Origin: Formosa haliotis
GTDB lineage: Bacteria; Bacteroidota; Bacteroidia; Flavobacteriales; Flavobacteriaceae
NCBI RefSeq assembly: GCF_001685485.1
Contig: NZ_BDEL01000001.1
Location: 3,879,501 to 3,943,500, forward strand
Direction of reading: 5' to 3'
Length of the DNA stretch: 64,000 bases
The translations under genes were made by a program, and so were the position numbers. Positions 18,397 through 27,210 of this stretch are shown piece by piece (positions within the stretch are counted from its first letter, which is position 1; the number at the start of each line of letters is the position of its first letter). The notes below the pieces were generated by a model that searched no databases, was not told the origin of the DNA, and saw only the letters and a program-made list of their open reading frames with translations.

Positions 18397-20057
18397 CAGT
18401 CTGTCTAATAACCGACTGCAATTATATATATTTCTACTAAAATACAGTTTTTTCTATTAGACGGGAGCTAAGATTCTATATTTTGAATTTTGTTTGTAGG
18501 GTTCTTCAAAACTTGTTAGAATAGCTGTAAAAAGCATAATTAAAGACCTGTGAGCTTGAACACGAGGTGTATTGGTTTTTCTAATGATATTCCAAATTCT
18601 TTTTAAGTTATAGGCAATAAACATAAACCCTACATCTGCACTAGCGCGTTGCATCGTTTTTTTAGTTATGATATGATCAAAACTCCACTGGCGTTTTATG
18701 GTTCCGTAAGGATGCTCTACAATGGCTTGGCGTTTTTTATAAGCATCAGGATTTTGCAATACACTCTTTGCGTTGGCTTCAATATATTTATGGAATTCAC
18801 TGCGTTGTACTACTTTTCCATTTGCTTTAGACGTGGTACATAATGCTCTTGCGGGGCAAGCTTTACATTTGTTTGTTTTGTATTGTTTGAAACGATAATT
18901 ACGCCCTTTATAAGTGCTGCCATTACTTTTAAGTATGTTTCCTTGTGGGCAAGTATAGGTGTCGTGTTCTTTATTATATTTAAAATGTTCTGAGTTATAG
19001 TTAGGATCTGGAGCTTGCGATGCTCTTCCTATTCCAGGGATAGCAACAAGGGTTTTAATACCTAGTTTATTAGCAGTTTTAAATTCACTTCCTGTATGAT
19101 ATCCTTTGTCATAGAGCGCCGTAAAGGTGTTCGTTCCTAAAATAGTTTTAGCTCTTTGTAACATCTGTCCCATAGCCTTGGAGTCGTTTTTATTGGTAAC
19201 CAAGTAGTCGAACGGAATATTATGATCTGCGTCTACAGTAGATTGTACATAGTAAGCAACTTCAGTAATATTGTTACGCACAATTAAATGCTTGCTATCG
19301 GGATCAGAGGTAGAAATTTGTGGTTCTCCCGAAGCCTTCAACTGTGCATTTAGTTTTTCGTATTCTTTTCTGCGACCTTGATGCTTATCAATATCTTTCT
19401 TAATTTCCTCTTTTTCATTTTCACTATCACTTTGTTCAAGAGCTTTGTTGTATTGTTCTAATTTATTGTCAATATAATCTATGTGACGCTGTATTTTCTT
19501 CTTATTAAAATTGTTTTTCTTACTATTCTGAGCTCTAAACTTAGTACTGTCTCCAGCAATAAGTGTAGCGCCTATAAGCCCAAAATTACGTGCCATTTGC
19601 ACGGTAGCAAAGAACACTTTTTTAATAGCCTTTGCATTATCTTTTCTGAAATTGCTGATGGTGTTGTGATCTGGAGCTAACGATTCAAGCAGCCACATGA
19701 CTTCAATGTTTCGTTTACATTCCTTTTCTAATTGTCTTGAAGAACGAATACGGTTCATGTATCCGTAGATGTAAAGTTTGAGAAGAACAGCTGGGTTATA
19801 GGCTGGAGGACCGTTTTCGGTAAAGTCTGAACGGAATCCTAGTTCTGCAAGGTTAAGTGAATTTACAAATTGATCTATAGACCTTACGCTGTTCTCATAT
19901 TCTATAGAATCTTCAAGAGAAACAGGAAAAAGGCAGGTCTGTTTTCGGTCTTTTCCAGGTATGAATTTCATAACTAAAAGATACAAAAATCACCTGGAAA
20001 TTACTTGAGAACTTCTAAAAAATGTAACTAAAAAAGCAATAGTTATTAGACAGTCTG
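18397..20057 (-). mobile_element. IS1182-family insertion sequence, copy C (1661 bp)
   Basis: Terminal repeats as in copy A. Target duplication ACGG at 18393-18396 and 20058-20061, again overlapping the AAC of a cassette border. Almost identical to copy A over its whole length. Confidence 0.92.
18457..19986 (-). CDS. IS1182-family transposase, copy C (509 aa)
   Basis: Intact and identical to copy A apart from Tyr in place of Cys in the segment VAYYVQSTVDADHN. The near identity of A and C shows recent transposition within this array. Both catalytic and zinc-ribbon segments are preserved, so the element should be active. Confidence 0.92.
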   Translation of the reverse strand: MYLLVMKFIPGKDRKQTCLFPVSLEDSIEYENSVRSIDQFVNSLNLAELGFRSDFTENGPPAYNPAVLLKLYIYGYMNRIRSSRQLEKECKRNIEVMWLLESLAPDHNTISNFRKDNAKAIKKVFFATVQMARNFGLIGATLIAGDSTKFRAQNSKKNNFNKKKIQRHIDYIDNKLEQYNKALEQSDSENEKEEIKKDIDKHQGRRKEYEKLNAQLKASGEPQISTSDPDSKHLIVRNNITEVAYYVQSTVDADHNIPFDYLVTNKNDSKAMGQMLQRAKTILGTNTFTALYDKGYHTGSEFKTANKLGIKTLVAIPGIGRASQAPDPNYNSEHFKYNKEHDTYTCPQGNILKSNGSTYKGRNYRFKQYKTNKCKACPARALCTTSKANGKVVQRSEFHKYIEANAKSVLQNPDAYKKRQAIVEHPYGTIKRQWSFDHIITKKTMQRASADVGFMFIAYNLKRIWNIIRKTNTPRVQAHRSLIMLFTAILTSFEEPYKQNSKYRILAPV

Positions 20058-20176
20058 ACGGTCTTGTGTATGGCTCGTTGCGGGAAATCAGCTATGATTT
20101 TCCGCCGTAACCGAAAGATAGCAAATTGCAATGAATTCCGATTAGGAATTCAGCCGCAATGAGCTATACACGTTGT
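20058..20176 (-). repeat. attC-like site (junction 6), outer part after IS1182 copy C
   Basis: About 118 nt with 18394-18396. Nearly identical to junction 5: arms GTGTATGGCTCGTTGCGG and CCGCAATGAGCTATACAC, inner hairpin GAATTCCGATTAGGAATTC. It ends CACGTTGT before intron 5. Confidence 0.8.
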
Positions 20177-20772
20177 GTGTGCCCAGCATGGGTATCTTTT
20201 GATTTACCGAAAGGTAAATAATTAATCTATAGGGTGCAAGTCCCTTATGCGCAGGAGTAACGTCTTGAAGCATTAGTAAGTCGCAAGGGTGAAAACCGTG
20301 AGGTTTTATTTGAAGGAAGCGGAACTACAAAACTCGGTACTGACGAACAGAAACCGTATACAGAGGCATATTTACTCGGGTAAGCAACCACATCATTGTA
20401 ACGCCCTAAGATTAACAAAAGGGTAAGTATGTAGATACGGCAGGAATTGAGGGAAAGAAGATGCCATTACCTGGGGAGATCTCTACAACTACGAGTTGGT
20501 TATGTAGAGAAGTCAGCAGAGGTCATAGTACTTACAGGAAACGAGCGGAGGGAATACCTTTGATGGACTCACAAGTAGGGAAGGACTGAACGTAATTCTC
20601 TTCAAAATTCGCATAGGAGCACTAGTTGTAGCCTATGCTTAAACTAGAAGATAGTGCCAAGGGTGAAAAGAGCTTTGGTGTGATGATTTACGAACCGCCG
20701 TATACGAGACCCGTACGTACGGTGGTGTGAGGGGTGTACTCCGTCATTTGATGGCGGAGCCATCCACTCGAT
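20177..20772 (+). mobile_element. ORF-less group II intron, copy 5 (596 nt)
   Basis: Same ends, length and position (GT^T) as copies 2-4. Splicing restores GTTGTTGTGGGTAG, matching the far border of cassette 7 (ACCCACAA, 21555-21562). Confidence 0.88.
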
Positions 20773-20784
20773 TGTGGGTAGTTT

Positions 20785-21501
20785 TTAATAGTCTTCAAAA
20801 TCGTCATCATTGATGTTAAATTCAAGTTCCGTTAATTCTGTACTGTTAGTTGCTGGCATATCTAAAACCACACGTTGTGCTTGTCCATCGTCTGTTATTC
20901 TTGTTAATTCTATTTGCCAATTTGAATTTTTGTCAATATAGTAAATTCGACTAATTTCAACTCCAGTTTCAGTCAGATTGTCTATCACTCGACTGTATGG
21001 TTCACGGATTCTGATAGGTAAAAACTGAACATCAGAATTCAGAGTGAATTTTAGATTAACTGGGAAAAAATACAAAACCTCAAAATTTAGTTCTTTATCT
21101 TCTCCTAAATCTTCTAATTCTATACGAAACCCTTGATTTAATAGTCCAAAAACATTCTCATCAGTTAAGCCAAAGTAATTATCATAATCATGGTCTACTT
21201 CCAATTCGTAAATGTCTCCTTGACCACTTGTTGTAAAAGTAAAGTCAAAATATCCATCAGAATCTGTTGTTGTTGAGTCGACATATTGGATGAAATCAAC
21301 ATTTGGCGCTGAACCAAAGCCTGGTATTAAATTAGATTCTCCGATTCTTAATTTGTGATTGTCTAATGGTATTTGATTTTCACTATCATACATCCGACCA
21401 AAAACTCTCGTTTCGATACCACTTGGTTCAAATGTATCTTCACAAGATGTGAACAACAACATCAATAATAATAGTAATAAGTAGTCAAATTTTGTTTTCA
21501 T
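20785..21501 (-). CDS. Cassette-borne lipoprotein with carboxypeptidase-regulatory-like beta domain (238 aa)
   Basis: Lipoprotein signal with lipobox LFTSC at residues 16-20. Residues 30-105 read like a transthyretin/carboxypeptidase regulatory-like beta-sandwich: VFGRMYDSENQIPLDNHKL, then TDSDGYFDFTF. A second beta region continues to the end. Such proteins are usually surface-exposed in Bacteroidota and bind ligands or partners rather than catalyse. It is the only gene of cassette 7 (20773-21562). No specific family recognised. Confidence 0.65.
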   Translation of the reverse strand: MKTKFDYLLLLLLMLLFTSCEDTFEPSGIETRVFGRMYDSENQIPLDNHKLRIGESNLIPGFGSAPNVDFIQYVDSTTTDSDGYFDFTFTTSGQGDIYELEVDHDYDNYFGLTDENVFGLLNQGFRIELEDLGEDKELNFEVLYFFPVNLKFTLNSDVQFLPIRIREPYSRVIDNLTETGVEISRIYYIDKNSNWQIELTRITDDGQAQRVVLDMPATNSTELTELEFNINDDDFEDY

Positions 21502-21562
21502 AGGATAGCTTTTTCTTATTAGATGCTAATTGTCTTGAATGGTTGCGTTAAATTACCCACAA

Positions 21563-22204
21563 CGATGGCGAATATGAAAAGTAGCAGGATCTACAAACTA
21601 ACTTTTCGTATCGTCACAGGTTTTAAATTTATAAATTATATTTCGTTTTTGCTCTTAACTGCTATTTTTTATATGCGCTGTTGTGTTTAGTATTTTTTAT
21701 TTTCCAGTCTTTTATAGCTTTCTAAATTCTTTTTTTTACACCTGGATCTTTAATCTTCTCTCTTCCACTAAATACGGTGTATGGAGGACGCTACATAAGG
21801 TGACCAGCACCCAAACTTGATTTTCTTTTAAGATTGGTTATATAAAGCTTTATATGACTTGTCTTAAAATAAAACTTGCTTCGATTCCGTTGCAGTTTAA
21901 AAATTTATAAAAATCTTAAGCTATTGATATGGTCGACTATAAACATCTTGTTATCAGATCGTTGGCAGTGTTAAATAACACCAAAAACTTGACTTTCTCA
22001 TTTTTTTTCAATAACTTAAAACAAACTGTTTAACGTTGCAAACGTTTTGAGAGCGCGCTCTCAACGATTTCTAGCGCACAGTTTGCGATTTGAAATTCTC
22101 CTTAACTCGTTTTTAAATCAACTGATTTTTATAAATAAAAAAAAAACCTCGAAGCAAGCCGCAAAGTTTGGGGGATGACCGAAAGTCATTCATATTAAAC
22201 GCAA
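21563..22204 (-). repeat. ORF-less cassette with its attC, copy 1 (642 bp)
   Basis: Positions 21563-21680 are the attC: arms CGAATATGAAAAGTAGCAG and CTGCTATTTTTTATATGCG. Positions 21681-22204 are the body, with end repeats TTGTGTTTAGT and ATTAAACGCAA. No intact ORF. A minus-strand start 20 bp from the border gives only MNDFRSSPKLCGLLRGF plus about nine residues. Near the other end the minus strand reads RPPYTVFSGREKIKDPGVKK between stops, so this is probably a decayed gene. A palindrome TTGAGAGCGCGCTCTCAA lies near 22050. Four copies of identical length occur in the window. Confidence 0.85.
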
Positions 22205-22325
22205 CGTTTATGTATAAGAATAGTGCGGTTTTGTATGCGTGGATTTTCCGAAGGAAAATCAGAAGCTAGCAAAACTGTACTAACCTTTGATTAAGTACTA
22301 ACTACCGCATTATTTTTATACGGTG
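22205..22325 (-). repeat. attC-like site (junction 8)
   Basis: A 121-nt spacer. Outer arms GTATAAGAATAGTGCGG and CCGCATTATTTTTATAC; inner hairpin GATTTTCCGAAGGAAAATC. It belongs to cassette 9 (22326-22769), whose end repeats are TTAGCTTTA and TAAAGCTAA. Confidence 0.82.
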
Positions 22326-22331
22326 TTAGCT

Positions 22332-22757
22332 TTAGTTATTTTTATATTCAAAGTCAAGTTCAAACCATTGATTTATTGAGTCAATCTCCTTTATTATGAA
22401 TTTCAATTCTCCTTTTTCAAGTGGTGTTTCTCCGACATAATCAATAGGTTGAATATAATATTTTCTGTTTTTTGTATCATAAAATCTTACGAATCCGTAA
22501 TGATATGCAGATTTTACATTTGTCCATTCCGTTTGAGAATGTTTTTCGAGTTTATCATATGTTAGAGACGTATCGGGTAATCCAACTGTTATGTTTCTTA
22601 ATTCAAATTCTGTTGAGTTATAAAGACTAAATTTTAATTCCTTTTTTGTTTCGCTTTTTTCGACTTTAATTTCAACTTTTTCGTTCTGATTTTTTAATTC
22701 CTTTTTACAATTATAAAAAGAAAGTCCTAAAATCAATATGAAGAGTGTTTTTTTCAT
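22332..22757 (-). CDS. Cassette-borne lipoprotein, unknown function (141 aa)
   Basis: Short lipoprotein with Cys in LSFYNCKKELK (residue 17), then a Lys/Glu-rich linker (residues 18-45) and a compact beta-rich domain of about 95 residues (LYNSTEFELRNITVGLPD ... IDSINQWFELDFEYKN). It fills cassette 9, starting 12 bp after the border. No family recognised. Confidence 0.65.
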   Translation of the reverse strand: MKKTLFILILGLSFYNCKKELKNQNEKVEIKVEKSETKKELKFSLYNSTEFELRNITVGLPDTSLTYDKLEKHSQTEWTNVKSAYHYGFVRFYDTKNRKYYIQPIDYVGETPLEKGELKFIIKEIDSINQWFELDFEYKNN

Positions 22758-22769
22758 AATTAAAGCTAA

Positions 22770-22890
22770 CGGTCTCGTATAACCGTCAGTTACGGGTTAA
22801 TATGTGTTAATTTTCGGTTTAGCACTGACGTTAGCAATTCCGAGTGGATTCGGACGTAGTCGAATCCGCCGTAATTGCGGTTATACATTG
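22770..22890 (-). repeat. attC-like site (junction 9)
   Basis: A 121-nt spacer. Arms GTATAACCGTCAGTTACGG and CCGTAATTGCGGTTATAC pair; an inner hairpin GGATTCGGACGTAGTCGAATCC lies near 22850 (written here as its two halves GGATTCG and CGAATCC). It belongs to cassette 10 (22891-23438; end repeats TTGCCAACC and GGTTGGCAA). Confidence 0.8.
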
Positions 22891-22982
22891 TTGCCAACCG
22901 TTTTTTATTATTCAGATTATTATTTTTTAAACTCAAAATATTATGTCAAAATTCAAACAAATTAAAACTCCAGAAATATTAT

Positions 22983-23408
22983 TTATTGACGATTCCGATG
23001 TTCAATATAATTTCCGTAAGCTATTACAAAATCTGAATCGTTATCGGAAAGTTCGATTTTATTCAATTCGGATTGGTCTTTTAGCTTTATTTTTTCTCGG
23101 AATTTATGGAATCCTGCAACTGATTTAGGCGACATAGAGTCCGCAAACACGTCAAAATATTTATCTAAATCCGTTTGATAATTTATAAAACCAATATTCA
23201 CATTTTTTAAATCCCAACTTATGTTAAACGCAACAACATATTTTCCAGTCGAAAACATTCCAGAAGGTAATTCAGTCGTTTTTGGTGTTTCGCTCAATAT
23301 TTTTTCAAAAGTCAGTCCGTGTACTGCTAAAATATATTCAGCTTTTTTTAAGTCAGTCGTAAAACCTCCTAAATCATATTTTTCTAATTTATCTACGAAT
23401 AATGTCAT
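22983..23408 (-). CDS. Cassette-borne hypothetical protein (141 aa)
   Basis: A cytosolic protein without signal or membrane segment. It opens MTLFVDKLEKYDLGGFTTDL and ends in a charged stretch. It starts 30 bp after the cassette border, in the standard orientation. The 90 bp between its stop and the left border hold no further minus-strand gene. A plus-strand 61-codon ORF over its end (22943-23128) is against the array's polarity and is probably chance. No family recognised. Confidence 0.55.
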   Translation of the reverse strand: MTLFVDKLEKYDLGGFTTDLKKAEYILAVHGLTFEKILSETPKTTELPSGMFSTGKYVVAFNISWDLKNVNIGFINYQTDLDKYFDVFADSMSPKSVAGFHKFREKIKLKDQSELNKIELSDNDSDFVIAYGNYIEHRNRQ

Positions 23409-23438
23409 TTACGATGTGTTTTGTCAAATGGTTGGCAA

Positions 23439-24080
23439 CGATGGCGAATATGAAAAGTAGCAGGATCTACAAACTAACTTTTCGTATCGTCACAGGTTTT
23501 AAATTTATAAATTATATTTCGTTTTTGCTCTTAACTGCTATTTTTTATATGCGCTGTTGTGTTTAGTATTTTTTATTTTCCAGTCTTTTATAGCTTTCTA
23601 AATTCTTTTTTTTATACCTGGATCTTTAATCTTCTCTCTTCCTCTAAATACGGTGTATGGAGGACGCTACATAAGGTGACCAGCACCCAAACTTGATTTT
23701 CTTTTAAGATTGGTTATATAAAGCTTTATATGACTTGTCTTAAAATAAAACTTGCTTCGATTCCGGTGCAGTTTAAAAATTTATAAAAATCTTAAGCTAT
23801 TGATATGGTCGACTGTAAACATCTTGTTATCAGATCGTTGGCAGTGTTAAATAACACCAAAAACTTGACTTTCTCATTTTTTTTCAATAACTTAAAACAA
23901 ACTGTTTAACGTTGCAAACGTTTTGAGAGCGCGCTCTCAACGATTTCTAGCGCACAGTTTGCGATTTGAAATTCTCCTTAACTCGTTTTTAAATCAACTG
24001 ATTTTTATAAATAAAAAAAAAACCTCGAAGCAAGCCGCAAAGTTTGGGGGATGACCGAAAGTCATTCATATTAAACGCAA
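23439..24080 (-). repeat. ORF-less cassette with its attC, copy 2 (642 bp)
   Basis: Nearly identical to copy 1 from CGATGGCGAATATG to CATATTAAACGCAA, with a handful of substitutions. The decayed reading here gives RGREKIKDPGIKK where copy 1 has SGREKIKDPGVKK. The left neighbour (GGTTGGCAA) and the attC to the right both differ from copy 1, so identity starts and stops exactly at the AAC triplets. Confidence 0.85.
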
Positions 24081-24201
24081 CGTTTATGTATATGGAAAGT
24101 TGCGTGTTTGTGTGCGAGGATTTTCCGAAGGAAAATCAGACGTAGCAAACGTGCAACGACCTTTGTTTTAGTACAACACCAGCAATTTTTTATATACGGT
24201 G
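24081..24201 (-). repeat. attC-like site (junction 11)
   Basis: A 121-nt spacer. Arms GTATATGGAAAGTTGCG and CAGCAATTTTTTATATAC; inner hairpin GGATTTTCCGAAGGAAAATC. It belongs to cassette 12 (24202-25837; end repeats TTACCATAC and GTATGGTAA). Confidence 0.8.
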
Positions 24202-24215
24202 TTACCATACGTTTT

Positions 24216-24701
24216 TTATTCCGTTTTTTTTAATTTAGACGTTTTCACAACAATTGTGTTTCCCCAAATATCTCCTAATCGTTGATTTTTATCTGTATTT
24301 TTTATTGTTATAATTCCGATTAGTCCAAAAAAGAACATATCAATTGGGTCAAGTAAATGTCTTTTTAAAGATTGTCCAAAAGTCAGTTTTTCGTCAATTC
24401 CGCTAAAAGTTGAGTTGTCAGTTGATTTTCGGATTGAGACAGGTTTTAGTCCAACTAAAGAATTTCCGAGTGTTGCGCCGAACCATTGTTCAAGTCCGAT
24501 TGTCATTATTCCCCAGAACAAAATTGGTCCTAATGCTGGTAATCCGCTTACTGCTAATTCTCCTTCAGAATCAGGTTTTCCGAAAGCAAACAGAAAAATA
24601 AAGAAGAAAATATATATAATTAAATAGTCCACAATTCCTGCTAAAATTCGTTTTCCAATATTAGGAACTGTTTTCAATTCAGTTGATAAGTTTGTTTCGT
24701 T
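24216..24701 (-). CDS. RDD-family membrane protein (161-165 aa)
   Basis: RDD-domain protein: the N-terminal GKRILAGIVDYLIIY carries the Arg and Asp of the family, and NQRLGDIWGNTIVV near the end carries another conserved Asp. Three to four membrane helices lie at about residues 25-47, 55-75 and 120-140. RDD proteins are small inner-membrane proteins, some linked to ion or osmotic tolerance. The start is uncertain: the ATG at 24713 adds four residues. An IS30 element lies about 10-20 bp upstream and separates the gene from its cassette border, so its native leader is interrupted. Confidence 0.8.
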   Translation of the reverse strand, partial: NETNLSTELKTVPNIGKRILAGIVDYLIIYIFFFIFLFAFGKPDSEGELAVSGLPALGPILFWGIMTIGLEQWFGATLGNSLVGLKPVSIRKSTDNSTFSGIDEKLTFGQSLKRHLLDPIDMFFFGLIGIITIKNTDKNQRLGDIWGNTIVVKTSKLKKTE

Positions 24702-24722
24702 CATCGGCTGCATTCAAGGTTC

Positions 24723-25796
24723 TAACGCAACAAACGTTGCTTTTTTTTGCTTGATACTAAGCTACATTTTTTAGTTCAGAATCCATAATTTCTTGAGGTG
24801 TTTTATAACCTATGATTTTTCGAGGTCTGTTGTTTAGTTTTTGTTGAATTGTCATTAGTAATTTTTCATCAATTTGATTAAAGTCTGTTCCCTTAGGAAG
24901 GTATCTTCTAATTAGTCCATTAGTATTTTCATTGGTTCCTCTTTCCCAGGAAGAGTATGGATGAGCAAAGAAAATTTTCATACCCGTATTTTGGGTGATT
25001 TTTTCGTGTTTTGCCATTTCAATTCCATTATCATAAGTCAAGGATTTTTTAAAAATGTTGTTTAATTGATTTAGTTTTTGAGAAAACATTTTAGCGACTT
25101 CATCTGCTTTTTTAGAGTTTAGTTTAATAATGATGGTATATCTAGCTTTTCGTTCTACAATGGTTCCTATGGCACTTTTGTGATTCTTCCCAATGATTAA
25201 ATCACCTTCCCAATGTCCAATTTCAATTCTGTCTTCAATATGCTTAGGTCTATTGTCTATACTGACTTGGTTGATTATTTTGCTGCCAGTACCACGCCTT
25301 TTTTTAGCCGGTCTACGTCTAGTTTTTTTACGTACAAGTAGTTTGATTAGTTTTTTGTTTAAACTTGCTTGTGGTCTTGTGTAAATGTGTCTGTAAATCG
25401 CTTCATGAGAAATAGACATTATAGAATCGTTGGGATAAAGCTCTTTAATTCTTCCAGATATTTGTTCTGGAGTCCACTCAGATAAAAGTCCTTTATAGAC
25501 AAAATGTTTTAGAGGTTTATGTGTGCTAATTTTATCTAGATTTCTTTTGTTTAAGTAATCATCTTTCGCACACCAATGTGATAAATGAGCATCGTATTTA
25601 TCATTGGTATTACCGACTAATTTGTTTACTTCTCTAGTGATGGTTGATCTTGATCTTTTGAGCTGTTTAGCGATATAAGCTTTGGATCTATTTTCGTTTA
25701 AAAGAGTCTCAATTTGGATTCTTTCTTTTAAGGTAAGTCGTCTATGCTTTTTTACTTCCATTATAACAAATCTATAATTTTAGATTTGTTGCGTTA
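24723..25796 (-). mobile_element. IS30-family insertion sequence inside cassette 12
   Basis: Inverted ends TAACGCAACAAA (24723-24734) and TTTGTTGCGTTA (25785-25796) enclose one transposase gene. I see no clear target duplication. The insertion lies in the short leader between cassette border and RDD gene, not in the attC. Confidence 0.85.
24757..25761 (-). CDS. IS30-family transposase (334 aa)
   Basis: N-terminal HTH typical of IS30 (LTLKERIQIETLLNENRSKA then YIAKQLKRSRSTITREV). The DDE core has IGHWEGDLIIGKNHKSAIG (first Asp), LTYDNGIEMAKHEKI (second Asp) and SSWERGTNENTNGLIRRYLP (Glu). Length and order are normal for the family and no stop interrupts it, so it should be functional. Transcribed in the same direction as the cassettes. 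Confidence 0.95.
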   Translation of the reverse strand: MEVKKHRRLTLKERIQIETLLNENRSKAYIAKQLKRSRSTITREVNKLVGNTNDKYDAHLSHWCAKDDYLNKRNLDKISTHKPLKHFVYKGLLSEWTPEQISGRIKELYPNDSIMSISHEAIYRHIYTRPQASLNKKLIKLLVRKKTRRRPAKKRRGTGSKIINQVSIDNRPKHIEDRIEIGHWEGDLIIGKNHKSAIGTIVERKARYTIIIKLNSKKADEVAKMFSQKLNQLNNIFKKSLTYDNGIEMAKHEKITQNTGMKIFFAHPYSSWERGTNENTNGLIRRYLPKGTDFNQIDEKLLMTIQQKLNNRPRKIIGYKTPQEIMDSELKNVA

Positions 25797-25837
25797 AGTT
25801 ATTGAATAGAGCTCGTTGTTTCTCAAATGTATGGTAA

Positions 25838-25958
25838 CGTGTTTGGCTATGGTTTCGTTGCGTGAAAATCCGCGAGGATTTTCCGCCGAAAACCGAAGAT
25901 AGCAAATTTGCGAGGACTTTCCGAGAGGAAAGTCAGAAGCAATGAACTATAGCCGGTG
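25838..25958 (-). repeat. attC-like site (junction 12)
   Basis: A 121-nt spacer. Outer arms GGCTATGGTTTCGTTGC and GCAATGAACTATAGCC; two inner hairpins, GAAAATCCGCGAGGATTTTC and GACTTTCCGAGAGGAAAGTC. It belongs to cassette 13 (25959-26636; end repeats TTGTAGCAC and GTGCTACAA). Confidence 0.85.
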
Positions 25959-25971
25959 TTGTAGCACGTTT

Positions 25972-26625
25972 TTATTCTATTCGGTTAAACATATTTTTAT
26001 AGTTAAACTCATTAATAATTTCTTCGCAAATAGCGTTCAGTTTAACTAAATTGAGTTCGTTGTTCGTTTTATGATTCAAATTCGGTTTATCCCTTTCAGT
26101 TGTTAAATCGTAAGTGTCAAAATGATTAGTAAATTCTGTTGACTCGGTAAAAAACCAAAAATATCTTTGCGGTTGATGAGTTACAGAAGAAATGCTTTTG
26201 TAAACTAATCCATTTTTTCCTAGACTGTCCCGTTTTAATTGATAAGATTTTACTTTTTCAGATTTCAGTTTTTCGTAGTTCTTTTTATAAAGTTCAATCG
26301 GTTTTGAATCGGATAATTTTAATGAATTAAATTCTCCACAATTATCAAATTTTTTCACATAACCATCTTTTCCGTCTTTCCAAAACGCATACATTGTAAA
26401 GTAAGTTCCATTCGGATTACAAGAATTTGGGTCGCTCAAATCCGCAATATATGCAGTTCCATATGTAATCCGTTTTACGACAAAAAAATCCGTTATGTTT
26501 TTTTCGTTCAGTTCCGCTTTAAATTCCGAAATGAGCGATTCCGTTGGGTCAATTTTTTCTTGTCCCAAGGTCAGATTAAAAATCAGAAACAATATGATTA
26601 TTATGAATTTCTTCATTTTTTTCAA
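25972..26625 (-). CDS. Secreted protein of unknown function (217 aa)
   Basis: Signal peptide at residues 1-21 (KKFIIIILFLIFNLTLGQ), cleaved before Glu. The mature part has two Cys (DPNSCNPNG and FDNCGEF) that could form a disulfide. Its middle, TYGTAYIADLSDPNSCN, looks like a beta sheet, and the tail is charged and helical. It starts 12 bp from the cassette border. A second Met three residues in (MKKFIII) is an equally good start. No family recognised. Confidence 0.65.
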   Translation of the reverse strand: MKKMKKFIIIILFLIFNLTLGQEKIDPTESLISEFKAELNEKNITDFFVVKRITYGTAYIADLSDPNSCNPNGTYFTMYAFWKDGKDGYVKKFDNCGEFNSLKLSDSKPIELYKKNYEKLKSEKVKSYQLKRDSLGKNGLVYKSISSVTHQPQRYFWFFTESTEFTNHFDTYDLTTERDKPNLNHKTNNELNLVKLNAICEEIINEFNYKNMFNRIE

Positions 26626-26636
26626 ATGTGCTACAA

Positions 26637-26757
26637 CGTGTTTGTATAAGATTAGTTGCGTATTTTAAGTACTAAAATTAGCAAATAAAAACCAACTTGA
26701 AAACCTAGCGAAGATTTTCATAAGTTGGCTTATATTAGCAATTAATTTTATACGGTG
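26637..26757 (-). repeat. attC-like site (junction 13)
   Basis: A 121-nt spacer. Outer arms GTATAAGATTAGTTGC and GCAATTAATTTTATAC; inner hairpin CCAACTTGAAAA with TTTTCATAAGTTGG. It belongs to cassette 14 (26758-28811; end repeats TTGCACACA and TGTGTGCAA). Confidence 0.85.
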
Positions 26758-26774
26758 TTGCACACAGTTATTTT

Positions 26775-27194
26775 TTATTCGATTTTTTGAAATTTAAATT
26801 TACATCCTTCGATACATGTCAAGTAAGTAGGGGTTAGTATAATGTTTTCTCCTTCAAAGCTATATTCTTCTATAAAAGTTCCAGCTGGAGTTTCAATTCC
26901 TGTATCAAAATTATTACAACTATAATCAAGAGTTAAATTGATCCCTGTTATTGAGTAACTTCCGTCTGTACACTCTGAAAACCTATTAGATGTAAATTTT
27001 CCATTTTTGGTAAATATATATGTGTATCCGTCTGAAATAGTTGTCCATTGAGGATTATTGCCTCCATTACTTTCGTAAGTTTCAATCAATTTCCAAGTTC
27101 CAACAATAGAGTTGCTTTTTTTTATAATTTCATCATTTTGACTACACGAGTTAAATGATAAAATAATACTTAAAAAGATTATTAAATTTTTCAT
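26775..27194 (-). CDS. Lipocalin-like lipoprotein (139 aa)
   Basis: Lipoprotein signal with Cys in LSFNSCSQ (residue 18). The body has the lipocalin-like opening SIVGTWKLIETYESNGG, then YTYIFTKNGKFTSNRFSEC and GSYSITGINLTL, repeating beta hairpins typical of the short Bacteroidota lipocalin-like lipoproteins. Four Cys in the second half could form disulfides. It lies 16 bp downstream of a secreted metalloprotease in the same cassette and direction, so it could be the protease's partner or inhibitor. Confidence 0.75.
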   Translation of the reverse strand: MKNLIIFLSIILSFNSCSQNDEIIKKSNSIVGTWKLIETYESNGGNNPQWTTISDGYTYIFTKNGKFTSNRFSECTDGSYSITGINLTLDYSCNNFDTGIETPAGTFIEEYSFEGENIILTPTYLTCIEGCKFKFQKIE

Positions 27195-27210
27195 TTTTTT
27201 TAGATTTTAG

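Noticed and set aside
12061..19680. 64-73 codon plus-strand ORFs within IS1182 copies
   Set aside because: Antisense shadows of the transposase genes.
7227..20772. Retron or DGR
   Set aside because: No reverse transcriptase gene is present anywhere in the window; domain V and the intron ends identify group II introns.
22943..23128. 61-codon plus-strand ORF in cassette 10
   Set aside because: Against array polarity and overlapping the minus-strand gene that has the usual start-to-border spacing.
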